Assembly: GCA_050084985.1 (NCBI GenBank)
Contig: JBITNC010000001.1
Location: 80,414,001 to 80,478,000, forward strand
Direction of reading: 5' to 3'
Source of the DNA: Nageia nagi
Taxonomy: Eukaryota; Pinophyta
Length of the DNA stretch: 64,000 bases
Within the stretch, counting starts at the first letter, position 1. The number at the start of each line of letters is the position of its first letter. Under the pieces are notes generated by a model. It had not been told where the DNA came from and made no database searches. It worked only from the letters and a program-made list of their open reading frames with translations. Shown here piece after piece: positions 11,986 through 22,901 of this stretch. The position numbers and the translations under genes were made by a program.

Positions 11986-13263
11986 TGTAATGACCCTCCC
12001 TATGTGTACTTTGTGCGACCCTACTTTGGAAGGAATGCTTAATAGAAATTTGAATTATCTATGCCACTTGATGGATTTTATATGGATATGTATGATTCTT
12101 TTATTAGGTTGATACTAGCTTCAATAATTGTTTCAATATAGATTACATGTTGACTTAGTGAGAGAGTCAGTTGGAGATCAAAGGAATAAAGGATGAGTTG
12201 GTCATAGAAAACTAACAGGTAGGAAATAGGAGATGATTAGTAATTGAATTATTGATAGCCCATAGGGGCTATAATAAATCATGTAGTTGCATCTCATTTA
12301 TTTTTATTGCATGGGTATCAACCCCTATGATGATTATTTGCACTAATAATTTTAACCTGTAGGACATACAATGCTCTTTAGATAATAATGTACGTGTAAG
12401 TATTTTAGTAGTTTATTTAAAAATAATAAAGAAAAATAAAATACATATATACCTATACTAAGTTACAAAATTATTTTGACACCTTAGAAATTATTATTTA
12501 CCCTTAATAAAATTTAGGTATCTTCTGAAAAAAATATTACCTCTTTGGTAAAGTGACAAAACTTATTGAAAGGCTATCCTATAGCCTAAAAATCAAAAAT
12601 AAACCTTATAGGTTTATAATGTATACCTTACCTCAAATTATTTATATAAAACATAAGGTGGATTGAATTATTAAATACTATTTGAACCTTAACCCAAAAA
12701 AACAAAAAAAATTAAGTGGAAGAATTATAAGGTCCCTCATGTGTTCAATAGTTTACCTCCCAAACAAAAATATATATGAAGAAAGCTAGACTATAGAATA
12801 GTCATCTATTTGACCTTTTGTTCACATTTTTTCATTATAAAAAGATGCCATGAGGAATGAAAAGAACATAAGGTCCTACGTAAAAGAATTGGTGGAAGGG
12901 GGATCAAGTGGAAGTAATCTTCATTTTTCAAATGCTTTTCTTCTATTTTAACATATTTATCTTAAACTTTTAATTTTTCTAATATAACCTCATTTTATAT
13001 GTAATGGTACAATATGTTCTTTTATTTTCCTAGACATATTAGTGATAAGAAGTATATTTTACTACATAAAAGGGATGTATAATGATATTCATATCCAAGA
13101 TATAGATTTCTCCTATGAGAAGAAATACTAATTTGTATTTGAAGTGTCTTTTAGTGTTTGTCATTATGCATAAGTATATGGTATCACCACTACTTCTTGA
13201 TTTTATTTCAATCATTAGTAATAAGGACATTAGCCTACAATTAGTATTATAAAGAAATTAAGA
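11986..13263. other. Left part of insertion E, no gene
   Basis: About 1.3 kb of A+T-rich sequence without a credible reading frame. It ends at the 18-base target duplication of the L1 (13246-13263). Confidence 0.5.
13246..13263. repeat. L1 target duplication, left copy
   Basis: ATTATAAAGAAATTAAGA, repeated with two differences at 27359-27378 just after the A-rich tail of the L1. Long duplications of this kind are made by target-primed reverse transcription. Confidence 0.8.
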
Positions 13264-13489
13264 TGAGAAGAGGAAATTGGAGTAGCATGTAGTAAGTTTT
13301 TTCTATCTTGTGTCACACCACCAACTCTCTTGAAGACTATGCAAGATTTAGGTTGTTCATATCCTTATTGATTTTTACATTTAGTCCATGTAGGGAAAAT
13401 CTATGTGTTTTATTATACCTCAAACTCATTCTACAACTTCACATGTTAAAGCTGTAGGAGTGATAAATGGCACCCATAGTGAAGGATCC

Positions 13490-14540
13490 CTAGATGTTTA
13501 TCACTAAGATGTACAATGAGGTAATACTTCTCCTAATATTATAATTCATTTGATGATTTTCATCATGCTTATTCTTGGCTTGAGTCTCATACCCTCATTA
13601 GGTATTTCTTGGGTCACATTCCATTAGATGCAAGTCTTAAATCTTGGATTGATCAATACTGGTATCTTTATGGCATTCAAGTTGATTATGTCTAGAACCT
13701 TACCAAAGGTTTCTTTCATTTTCAATTTTACAACCCTGAATAGGCAAAAAAATTTCTTGATAAAGGTTCAAGCTATATTCATAGAATCCTTTTGATCTTT
13801 TAACCTTAGAGTAGGGTTTTTTCAGTTAATGATTCTATTTTTTTAGTTTTCCTAGTGTGTATTGAGTTCCTAGGTATACCTCTTACCATTTGGCTTTTCT
13901 TATGACCACTTGTTACTCAGATTGGCAAGTTTGTGTGTAATGAAGCTATTATGTTCTATTCTACTCATCCATATAAAAGGATGTATGTTAAGGTCAACCT
14001 TGAAAAGCATTTGAAAGAATATATTGATCTTCAAGTTGTTTATACCCTACTTCATTAGAGGGTTATTTATGTTAATCTCTTGAAAACTTATTATTGGTAT
14101 TAATCAAGTACCCATAGAATCAAGGATTATCTACTTATGGAAGATAAGTTTAAGTATAAACCAATCTTCCCTACTACTCTAGCTCCTTCTCAGGCTTAAC
14201 CCATAAAGGGTTCTTAGGAAGAGTCACTAATGGTACCTCAATGTAAGGGAAAAGGTACTAAATCAATTAATTCTAGGAAGCCATTTACAAGACACAATCA
14301 GGCCATAACTCTCAAACAAACACTAGAAATTAAATCTCCTCCTCCTCCCACACTTTAGAGGATTAAGGATTCAAGGGATTATTCAAAGTAGGATGGTTTT
14401 CCTTTAGTTTCTACAATTATTCAAAAGTTATAAAAAGCAAAGGGGTTCACACTTGAGTACCATGTTGAAATTACCATATCCCACCATAATGAAATTCGAT
14501 GTTACACATGGATAAATAACATAATACTAGTCCCCTAAAT
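13490..14540 (+). pseudogene. L1 ORF1
   Basis: Frame contains FLGHIPLDASLKSWIDQ, NLTKGFFHFQFYNPE, and HPYKRMYVKVNLEKHLKEYI followed by DLQVVYTLLH. This is the DUF4283-type RNA-binding ORF1 of plant L1 elements, which coats the element RNA. It is followed by a basic, Lys/Arg- and Pro-rich tail (about 14160-14360). At least ten in-frame TAG, TAA or TGA codons interrupt it. The start is not certain. Confidence 0.75.
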
Positions 14541-14639
14541 AAAGGGTAGGAAAGTTTTTTTAATAACTCTTTTCTCTAGTCTCTTTCTAATTCAAAACTA
14601 GATGTTGATGCTTAGGGAGGTATGATCTTGTACATTCCT

Positions 14640-15397
14640 AAATGAATTTATTTTCTTGGAATATTTTAGAACTGATGGATCTAGTTTGACATTACATGGT
14701 CTGAGAAGAGATGTTTTCATATTTTAGATGTATGGTTACCTTGATTTTGTGTCTAAGAAGTTAAAATGGTTGACTTCATTTTGTAGTCAATATGTACTTC
14801 CATTTGGCAAAGAAGCCAAGTGCATACCATGAATCACCTTTATGGGAGTGGTGGCATCACCATGTTATTAGGAATCAAATGGAATAATAAGTTCATTTTA
14901 TGGGGTATTGATCTTAATCATCATGTTATGTGGATATTGCTTGAATTTGAAGAGATATCTTTCAGAATTATTAATGTTTATGCATCGAATGATGCCCAAA
15001 AAAGATGTACATTATGTCAATGGTGTGCACTATCACTTCCACCAATAGTTTGACTTATGTGTGGAGGTTTTAATATGGTGTAAAAGGCATATGAAAAGAT
15101 CATCTCCACTACTAATAATTGGGCCCTTGGGGATTGAGAGTCATGGTTCTTTATGAAATACAAGTTAGGGTTGGTAGACCTTGATTTCAACTTTAATGTA
15201 GATGTTTTATTGGATTATCTTTGGCATACATGGTCCAAATTTCAAGTTATCCATGCATAAGTTATCAAACAACTTGACTATGCTATGCTTCTCAACCACC
15301 AAGAATTTGCCTTTTCTTGGTCAATGCCCTTATCCCTATTTATGGAAATAATTTTGAACCTCACCTTGTCTAGTGATACAAGGTGGATAGATTGGTG
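14640..15397 (+). pseudogene. L1 ORF2 endonuclease, first part
   Basis: The clearest block is 14820-15053: GSGGITMLLGIKWNNKFILW, then ISFRIINVYASNDAQKRC. It continues in another frame with a CGGFNMV motif (about 15060) and LWHTWSKFQV (about 15220), matching the APE-type endonuclease that nicks the target DNA. The frame is cut at 15397 by Copia-A and resumes at 23744 (after the TGGTG duplication) with NAPIFYTF. Several stops and one frameshift are present. Confidence 0.8.
15393..15397. repeat. Copia-A target duplication, left copy
   Basis: TGGTG, repeated exactly at 23739-23743. Five-base duplications are the rule for Copia integration. Confidence 0.9.
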
Positions 15398-15828
15398 TGT
15401 TAGAATTTGTAATGAAATATTGTGAATATCTAAACTCCTTATAAATTCAATTAATCACTTAAAGGATATTTAGATACCTTAAGGGATTAATTGAATTCTT
15501 TATTATGTAAACCTAACCTTACCCTTGGGTTAAAGGGAGGTTAGGGAGGTGCTCTCATGCTATAAATAGAGGGCCTCTCCTCTTGTAATAGCACTAAGTT
15601 TTTGGAGTAAGATTACTCTACTAGTTTGTGTAGGAGAGAAAGGAATTGTTGTAAGAGGGTGCATAGATTGAGAATTGAGATCTAGTTGTGGATGTACTCC
15701 CAAGGAGGGAGGAACCACATTATATTTGTGTTATCTTGTGTGAATGGTGTTATTAGCTTGTAGATGTTGAATGATTGAGTTTTCTATAGTCTTGGACCTT
15801 AAGGATTAGTGTAGATCTAATTCCTTCA
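15398..15828 (+). repeat. Copia-A 5' LTR
   Basis: Starts TGTTAGAATTTG, ends AATTCCTTCA. A TATA box (TATAAATAGAG, 15561-15571) marks the likely U3/R border. The GGAGGAACCAC block near 15707 is shared with the LTRs of Copia-B and Copia-C, so the three are relatives. Confidence 0.95.
15561..15571 (+). promoter_or_regulatory. Copia-A LTR TATA box
   Basis: TATAAATAGAG, matching the plant TATA consensus, about 270 bases before the LTR end. The same sequence is in the 3' LTR at 23471-23481 and in the Copia-B LTR at 45158-45168. Confidence 0.75.
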
Positions 15829-15830
15829 AT

Positions 15831-15842
15831 TGGTACCAGAGC
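15831..15842 (+). other. Copia-A primer binding site
   Basis: TGGTACCAGAGC two bases after the LTR. It is complementary to the 3' end of initiator-methionine tRNA except for one change (C for T at position 6). Copia-B and Copia-C keep TGGTATCAGAGC. Confidence 0.9.
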
Positions 15843-16399
15843 TTGGTGTGGAAGCTCTTCTTCTACATCTTGGAGGTTCTTCATCCTTCTTCAACTTGGG
15901 AATATTCTTCTTTAAACTACAACCTTGTGAGGTAAAATTTAAGAAGGTATAATCTCATTTTTTTAAAGAAGGGATTATATTCATTTTTGATACTAACATT
16001 CTTTTATGATTATGTTAGTTCAACTCCTAGCAAACATTGCCTCAATAACATAATATATTATTGCTCATTTTGTTTGTTCTACTAACAATCTTTTATGTTA
16101 AGTGATTGGGCAATAATACATTATGCAAAATTTGCAATTTGTATAATAACATTTTTTTGATTAGTTGCAATATTGCTATTGTTTTATTTTACATACCTTT
16201 TATTCTTTTGGTATTAAGAGGTCTTTATATGTAAAAAGAGGGAGATTTATGATTGCTAAGCTAATACCTTCACTTGAAATACATTATTATTTAACAAAAA
16301 TTATCTAAAACTTTATTTACAATAATTGTTTTTTCATTTTTACAAAATAGTAATAAATTGAAGGTTTCAATTTTTTGAAAAGCTACAAGATAGGTTTGA

Positions 16400-17320
16400 A
16401 AAATTTTAGGGCCACTTTGGTTGAGTGGAGGTGGCGAGTCATCAACAGCCCTCCTCCTTGCAGTGGTGGTCTCCTTACTGTAGCCCCCCCCTCATGTCCT
16501 TTTTTTCCTTTATCATAGCTGCATCATATCCTTTTTTTTATAGCGATTCAGATGTAGGAAGAATAAGGAATTTATACGTATTCATAGAAATTGAAATGCA
16601 ATTGAGATAAATACAAGAAAAGATGGACAATGAAGGCATTGCAAGCAAGTTAAAGATAATCTGCAAGCTGCAGAGCTTTGTATAAAAAAAATTTATTTTT
16701 TTTGCATGAACATAAACATATACAGTGCCTCGAGGGGCACTTTTAATTGATCTAAGTACAATAAAATGAATTGTCATAATAAAATACAGTACAGCACCAT
16801 GGAGCATTGGAAAATATCTCGCTCTAGTGCCCTGTCTTGTATTTTCAGGAAACACCCATCAAACGTATCAAAAAAAAAATATATCTTGCCACATCTTACC
16901 TTTGAGACTACAGTTCATCACCACATCTTATCTTTGTCCAACCAACCTGAAATGGAATGGTGGCCTTGTCATTCTCGGCATCTCCATTTATTAGAAGGCT
17001 GAGTGTTTGGCATTCTGAGAAATAAAAACCTAAGCTGAGCATTTTTTTTGTGAACCACTTGGCCATTTATTTTTCTTCTTCTCAACCACAAACCATAAGC
17101 TGAAACTGCCTCTCAGTTTGGATGAAGGTTGTTAAGAATGCTCTGACAAAGAATAGCATACTTTGTACTAATTGTGATGGTAATGCCAAATGCTACCTCT
17201 GGCGCCGCCGCTCCACAACCTACGCAACCTTCTCCCTCCTCCCTTACCGTTTAATCTTCTCCCACTTTGTTTGTGCATTTAATTTCTTTGTTGGCCCACT
17301 ACTTGCATATTCTTTATTCT
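16400..17320. other. GC-richer block in Copia-A leader
   Basis: Noticeably less A+T-rich than its surroundings, with C-runs near 16480 and CpG sites near 17200. Short frames on both strands show no recognised domain. Copia-B (46310-46800) and Copia-C (51150-51310) have C-rich blocks at the same relative place in their leaders but with different sequence. A captured host untranslated region is possible, but I cannot show it. Confidence 0.35.
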
Positions 17321-17469
17321 ATACCTTTTAAAAAAAATAATAATAATATGCTTAGAAACTTTTAATGTTTTACTCATTGTTGAGTTTTTAATTTACTAAG
17401 GTGCAAATGCAATTTCTAGATTGTCAATCTCTTAGCATTTGTTTTTAAAAAGCATCTTATTTAAAATTC

Positions 17470-17512
17470 TTTTAAGTAAAACAATAGGGAGAGGAATTTT
17501 TTTTACTTAAAA
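17470..17512 (+). other. Leader hairpin 1 with G-rich loop (Copia-A)
   Basis: Perfect 12-base inverted repeat TTTTAAGTAAAA (17470-17481) and TTTTACTTAAAA (17501-17512) around a purine-rich loop containing AGGGAGAGG. Confidence 0.7.
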
Positions 17513-17592
17513 CCTTTTTTTTCAAAGGTAACTTATGAAAATGCATACTTAAAAGACAATTTTTTTTGCATACAAGTTTTAGGGATAAAACG

Positions 17593-17636
17593 TTAAGTAA
17601 AAAAAAGGGGGAATTTGTATAGTTTTTTTTACTTAA
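17593..17636 (+). other. Leader hairpin 2 with G-rich loop (Copia-A)
   Basis: Perfect 14-base inverted repeat (17593-17606 and 17623-17636) with TTAAGT at its outer edge; the loop begins GGGGGAA. Copia-C has the same stem core and loop at 51520-51560. Confidence 0.75.
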
Positions 17637-17984
17637 AACTTTATCTAGATCTTGCATGCTAAATTTGTAATGCATGCCTCTTAATCTTGTGTAGGAATAA
17701 AGCATGCTTAGTACTTAAAATTTTAAGTTAAATAATGCATTTTTAATAAATAAATGATGCATGTTTATTACTTAATTTTTAAGTTATGGAATAATGCATG
17801 TTTAATTTTTTTAAGTTATAGATTAATGCTAAGTAGGACGTAGCCTTTTTAAATTCATTAAAGTGTTGAATGAATTTATGAACTTGAGCAAGTATGCAAA
17901 ATGTAAAAATGCCCTTTAGGGGTTAGTACAAAACCCATTGGACTCTTATATTTCAAGTTCTTGTGGATGATGTATTTTTAATAC

Positions 17985-18430
17985 TTTACTTTTATATTTT
18001 TGCATAATTGCTTTATACTTGCAAAATGCAAATATTGAAAGTAACCCCTAAAATGAACACATTCGCATGTACTTTTCCATAACATGACTTATTTGGGGAG
18101 CCACGAGGTGAGGACAGGGCAGACTGGAGCCTTTTTAGTCCAAAGAACCAAGTGGTGGTAAATCTATCTTAATTGCCCCTAAGACCTCTATTGGATTGGA
18201 CATAACTCTATTAGGTGGACAGGCATGTGTGTAGTGATACCACATGTTCGTACATCCATTTAGGGATTATCCTGATAACCTAGGAGGAAAATTAAAAACC
18301 TTAAACAAGATAATTAAAATGGTCAGTCCAAGATACATCAGATCCTTGGAAAATAGTTGGTACTTCTCCTTGAGAGAGTATATTACTGACCAAGGTGAAC
18401 TGGTTGAGGACTGGTAGTACTTGGGCTCCA
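17985..18430 (+). other. Leader block conserved between Copia-A and Copia-B
   Basis: About 440 bases match the Copia-B leader (47735-48175, continuing at 63208). Shared strings include CATAACATGACTTATTTGG, GTGATACCACAT, ACATCCATTTAGGGAT and ATAACCTAGGAGGA. No frame is open in both copies, so it is probably non-coding. It ends about 180 bases before the gag start. Confidence 0.8.
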
Positions 18431-18615
18431 CTCTGCGGGCATCCAAGTGAAGGCCTAATTCTATACAACAAAACAACCTCAACTTTATCCTTCTACGGAT
18501 CTTGGTTTATAATTTTGCACATGTGGGACATGTTTACTTATCAATGTTTGATTTGTATAGATGGTAAATTGTAGAAATTTATTCATTCTTCTTGCTTATT
18601 TACTTTTATGTAGCA

Positions 18616-21600
18616 ATGGTTGAAACCTTCATACCCAAGCATATACTCAACAGTTCCAACTTCGGCATATGGGAACCACGTATGAAAGCTGAGTTACAAG
18701 CAAGGAAGCTATGGTAGATATTTAATGAAGATTTGGTCGATCCTACAGATGAGAAGGCTCTTGAAATCTACAACTCAAAGAATGAGTTAGCAACTTCAAT
18801 GATTTATCGTGCAGTTTCAGATGATGTACTTCTCATGATCTCTTCTTCAACATCAGCAAAGGAAGCTTGGGATAGGCTGAAGAAAATTTACCTTGGGTCA
18901 AAATTTTCAAGGAGGTTCACTATTTTACAAAAGTTGTTGCAATATTGTCAAGGTGAAGATGAAAGTGCTTCTATATACTTGAACAAAATCATTAACCTCA
19001 AGACACAACTGGTTGGCTGTGCGTGCAACTGGATCAATGATGAGTTCATGGTCTTCATCATTCTTCAAAGCCTTACTACAAAGTTCAGTAACTTTGTCAC
19101 AATTATGGAAACTAGGCTCGATGATGAAGAAGATGTCATCTCTCTTGATAACCTTTCTAGACTCCTTCTGAAGCATGAGGAAACTTTGAATAAGAAAATG
19201 TTGAACTTTTCTCCAAAGGATAATAACATTGCTCTAGGAGCAACCAAAACTCCTTTCAAGAAGAAGTTCAATCATTATAAATCCAAAGATAACAAATCCT
19301 CATCTACCTTCAGGAAGCATGAGAAAAAGGGCAACAATAATGGCAACTTCAAGCAAAGGAATGACAAAGCTGGATCAAGCAATCCAACACCTAAGGAAAA
19401 GTTTGATGGAAATTGTAACTTTTGTGGCATCTTTGGGCACAAAGAGAATGACTATCGCAAAAAGAAATTTGCTGAAAAAGGCAAGGGAAATGCAAATGTA
19501 AAAAATTTCAATCATAAAAAGAAGAACAAGCATGCTACTACTATTGCCTACTACTCAGTGATTCAAACTATTTCAAATGATTGGATTGTTGATTCAGGAT
19601 GCACTAATCACATGTGTTATGAAAAGGATAAGTTTGAAAACTTTCATAAGTACAAGAAGGATGCAGTTGTGATAAGTGATAATTCAGTCCTTGATGTTCA
19701 AGGAATAGGGAGTGTGAAGATTCATGGAAAGGTTTTTGATGATGTCTTTTATGTGCCTAAACTAAGGATGAATCTTATCTCCGTAATTCAGATTACAAGG
19801 AAAGGATACTCATTTGAGTTTACCTCACACTCCTGGTGTGTTAAGAAAGGACTTGCCACCTTGATGAAAGGATCAGTAAAGGATGACCTTTATACTATGG
19901 ATCAAGTTCCTTCAAAGATGTGTCTTACAGCAAATGTTTGTTCAAAGGGTAATCTTTGGCATCAACGATTAGGGCACCTTAACCACAAGAGTATTCAAGA
20001 TATGAAAAATCAAGAACTTGTGGAAGGTTTACCTAATATTTCACCCACAATTGGTCTCTGTGAAAGGTGCATTCTAGGAAAGATGAATAGGCAAAAGTTT
20101 GAAAAAGATAAGGCAACTCAGGCTACTTGTCCTCTTCAGCTTGTGCATTCAGATTTGATGGGTCCATTTCAGACTAAGTCTCTAGGGGGAGCTTCTTATG
20201 TTCTAACCTTCATTGATGACTTCAGCAGGATGACATTTGGTTATCTACTTGAGCATAAGGATCAAACTTTTTACAGGTTTAAATACTTCAAGGCTCTTGT
20301 TGAAAATCAAACTGATTTTAAGATCAAGATGCTGAGCTCTGATAATGGGGGTGAGTATAATAGCAATGAGTTTAACGACTATTGTGTTAAACAAGGGATC
20401 AAATAGCAATTCACAATCCCTTACACCCCTCAACAAAATAGAGTTGCTGAAAGGAAGAATCGAACCATTATGGAAATGGAAAGGTGCATGTTGGGTAACC
20501 TTCCTAGTTTCTTATGGGGTGAAGCTGTTCACACTGCTATTCACACCCTAAATAGGTGTCCTACTAAAGTAGTTGAAGGTAAAACTCCATATGAAGCATG
20601 GATAGGAAAGAAACCTAACATCTCACACTTTAGGGTCTTCGGTTGTGATGCATTTGCCTTCATTACCTTAGAGAAAAGAAACAAGTTGGATAAAAGATCA
20701 GAAAAATGCATCTTTATAGGGTATGATAATCAGCATAAAGGTTACAGGCTCTACTCCTCATCCCATAAAATAGTCTTTATTTCTAGGGATGTCAAGTTCA
20801 ATGAACTTCCTGAGGATACGACTTCTCATGCTGAGGTGTCTGATTCAGATGATTCTTCTCCTGCACCTAATTGGTTGGATGATAATGTAGGGAAGTCACC
20901 ACAAGAACAAAATTCTTCAGCTCAGAGAATTACAAGGAGTATGACCTTGAATAAATTTTTATTTGCCAAAATTGATAATATGAATGAGCCATCAACCTTC
21001 AAAGAAGCTTCCAAGCAAGAGTGTTGGATGGAAGCTATGAAAGTTGAGTATGAGGCGCTCATGAAAAATGAAACTTGGGATTTGGTTCCTTATCCCAATG
21101 AGAAAAATGTGATTGGAAATAAATGGATATACAAGGTCAAGTACAATTCTGATGGAGAAATTGAAAAATACAAAGCAAGGTTAGTGGCCAAAGGATTCAC
21201 TCAGAAATATGGTATTGATTATGAGGAAACCTTTGCTCCTATGGCCAAGATGCCTACTGTTAGGATAATCCTTGCTCTTTCTACAGCTTAAGGATGGAAA
21301 TTTTTTCAACTTGATGTTAAGAGTGCATTTCTCAATGGTGACTTGGATGTAGAAATCTACATGAATCAACCAGAAGGATTTATTCTAGAAGGTAAAGAGT
21401 CTTTTGTGTGCAAACTAAAGAAATCTTTGTATGGACTTAAGCAAGCACCTAGAGCATGGTACAAGAAAATTTTAGGATTCTTTGCAGATATTGGTTTTTC
21501 CAAGTGCTTCTCTGACTCAGATCTCTATGTACTCAATCAAGGAAAAGATGTGGTCTTAATTCTCCTTTATGTGGATGATCTTCTCATAACTGGCAATAAT

Positions 21601-22533
21601 ATTGAAATCATCCAAGAGTGCATATCCAAACTGAAGGCAACATTTGAAATGACTGATCTAGGTCTATTGCATTACTATCTTGGGATGCAAGTATACCAAC
21701 ACAAAGATTGTACTTATCTTAGTCAATCTAAGTATATATCAGACATCTTGCAAAAGTTTGGAATGGAGGAGTGTAGATATGCTGCAATACCTATTTCTCC
21801 TGGAATCATTGTATCTCTTAGCTCAGATTCTCAGTTGGCTGATGCTACAGCTTATAGGTAATTGATCGGTAGTATTCTGTATCTGACTATCTCTCAACCT
21901 GATATTACCTTTGCAGTGAATCTGATGGCACAATTCATGCAAAAATCATATGTTGAGCACCTCAATGCTGTTAAGCAAATCTTGAGGTATGTGGCAGGGA
22001 CAAAGGATCTTACTCTTAAGTATTCCAAAGTGCCCTCGATTGTTCTCTTCGAGTTCTCAGATTCTGATTATGGGGGAGATAAAGATGATATAAAATCAAC
22101 CTCTGCATATGTGTTCAGCATTGGTTCAAGTGCTATCTCTTGGGCTTCCAAGAAGCAACCTACTGTGACTCTTTCTACCACCAAAGTTGAATATTGAGCC
22201 ATGTCTGTTGCCACCCAGGAAGCTATTTAGCTAAGGCATCTTCTGAACAAAATTAGGTATGAGCAAAATGGCCCATCTCTTATTTCTTTAGACAATCAAT
22301 TGGCTATCTCTTTGGCTAAGAATCCTGTGTTCCATTAGAGAACCAAACATGTGGAAATCCAAGCCCATTTTATCAGGGAGAAGGTTCTAGATGACATCAT
22401 ACACTTGGAGTATTGTCCATCTACTATAAACTCTACTGATTTATTCACCAAGCCCCTTCCTGAAGCTCAGTTCAGCAAGCTTAGGGATTCTCTTGGGTTG
22501 GTGAAGTTGCCCTCAAGGGGGAGTGAAGTTTGA
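18616..22533 (+). pseudogene. Copia-A gag-pol with seven in-frame stops and no frameshift
   Basis: One frame of 1305 codons encodes all Copia domains in order: gag (codons 1-250, UBN2 type), zinc knuckle (267-280, last Cys changed to Tyr), protease DSG (326-328), GAG-pre-integrase (LWHQRLGHL, about codon 450), integrase with D513, D576 and E612 (D-x35-E spacing), RT with YVDD (985-988), RNase H, and a C-terminal end FTKPLPEAQFSKL. Stops: TAG 18715, TAG 20404, TAA 21289, TAA 21859, TGA 22195, TAG 22228, TAG 22336. Each is one transition from Gln, Arg or Trp, which fits family conservation at those sites. The chosen ATG directly follows the predicted acceptor. The polyprotein would normally copy and integrate the element; this copy cannot make it. 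Confidence 0.95.
22515..22524 (+). other. Internal polypurine tract at gag-pol end
   Basis: AAGGGGGAGT overlaps the last codons of gag-pol, about 785 bases before the LTR-proximal tract. Copia-C has a similar tract at its reading-frame end (about 54591). Confidence 0.6.
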
Positions 22534-22603
22534 AATTTTTTTAGTGATGATAACTTCACCTCTAAGAGGCCCTTTTGTTGTTATATAGTGTTGATTATGA
22601 TAT

Positions 22604-22830
22604 ACCTCTGTGGTAAGTTTGCTCTGTGTGAGGAACTTCTTGTACATTTTATACCTCCATGGTAAGTTTGCTCTGCGTGAGAAACTTGTTGTACAATTTT
22701 TTGAGCATATAATTGATATACCTCCGTGGTAAGTTCACTCTATGTGAGGAACTTCTTGTACATTTTACACCTCTGTGGTAAGTTTGCTCTGCATGAGAAA
22801 CTTGTTGTACAATTTTTTATGCTCTATTAA
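22604..22830 (+). repeat. Dimeric tandem repeat in Copia-A 3' module
   Basis: Four units start at 22604, 22653, 22720 and 22769 (spacing 49, 67, 49), giving two dimers of 116 bases. Unit core: TGGTAAGTTTGCTCT, then GAGGAACTTCTTGTACA or GAGAAACTTGTTGTACA. Copia-C has related dimers at 55031-55330. Confidence 0.85.
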
Positions 22831-22860
22831 TAATCAACACATGTCTATATACAACAGGTG

Positions 22861-22901
22861 ACTATGAGTGATGGCTTGGCATCTCCGTGATGACTTATAG
22901 T
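22861..22901 (+). other. 41-base two-stem hairpin, Copia-A copy
   Basis: Outer stem ACTATGAGT (22861-22869) with ACTTATAGT (22893-22901), one G-U pair; inner stem CATC (22880-22883) with GATG (22889-22892) and a 5-base loop. Three copies with the same layout lie in Copia-C (54701, 55364, 55434). Confidence 0.75.

Larger units (their letters stand above)
15932..18613 (+). other. Copia-A leader, probable 2.7 kb intron
   Basis: A donor-like GTGAG|GTAAAA at 15931/15932 and a strong plant acceptor (pyrimidine-rich tract then ATGTAG, ending 18613) bracket this stretch; the gag ATG follows three bases after the acceptor. It contains an ACTAACAT/ATGTTAGT hairpin (15992-16019), a GC-richer block (16400-17320), two long A/T-stem hairpins with G-rich loops (17470-17512, 17593-17636), repeated ACTTAA/TTAAGT/AATGCATG motifs (17640-17830) and a block of about 440 bases (17985-18430) shared with Copia-B. 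Splicing is inferred, not shown. Confidence 0.55.

Noticed and set aside
15831-15842. tRNA-like sequence
   Set aside because: It is a primer binding site, 12 bases only, directly after an LTR. No full tRNA fold was found anywhere.
16425-17331. Short frames in the Copia-A leader as genes
   Set aside because: No domain, no start context, and they lie in a probable intron of the element.
18616-22533. Stop-codon reassignment or RNA editing to rescue Copia-A gag-pol
   Set aside because: All three stop codons appear at Gln, Arg or Trp sites, and the zinc knuckle and integrase carry missense changes of the same transition type. Deamination explains all without a new code.
22604-22830. CRISPR-like array
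   Set aside because: Repeats are diverged, spacers are not unique, and the setting is a plant retrotransposon.
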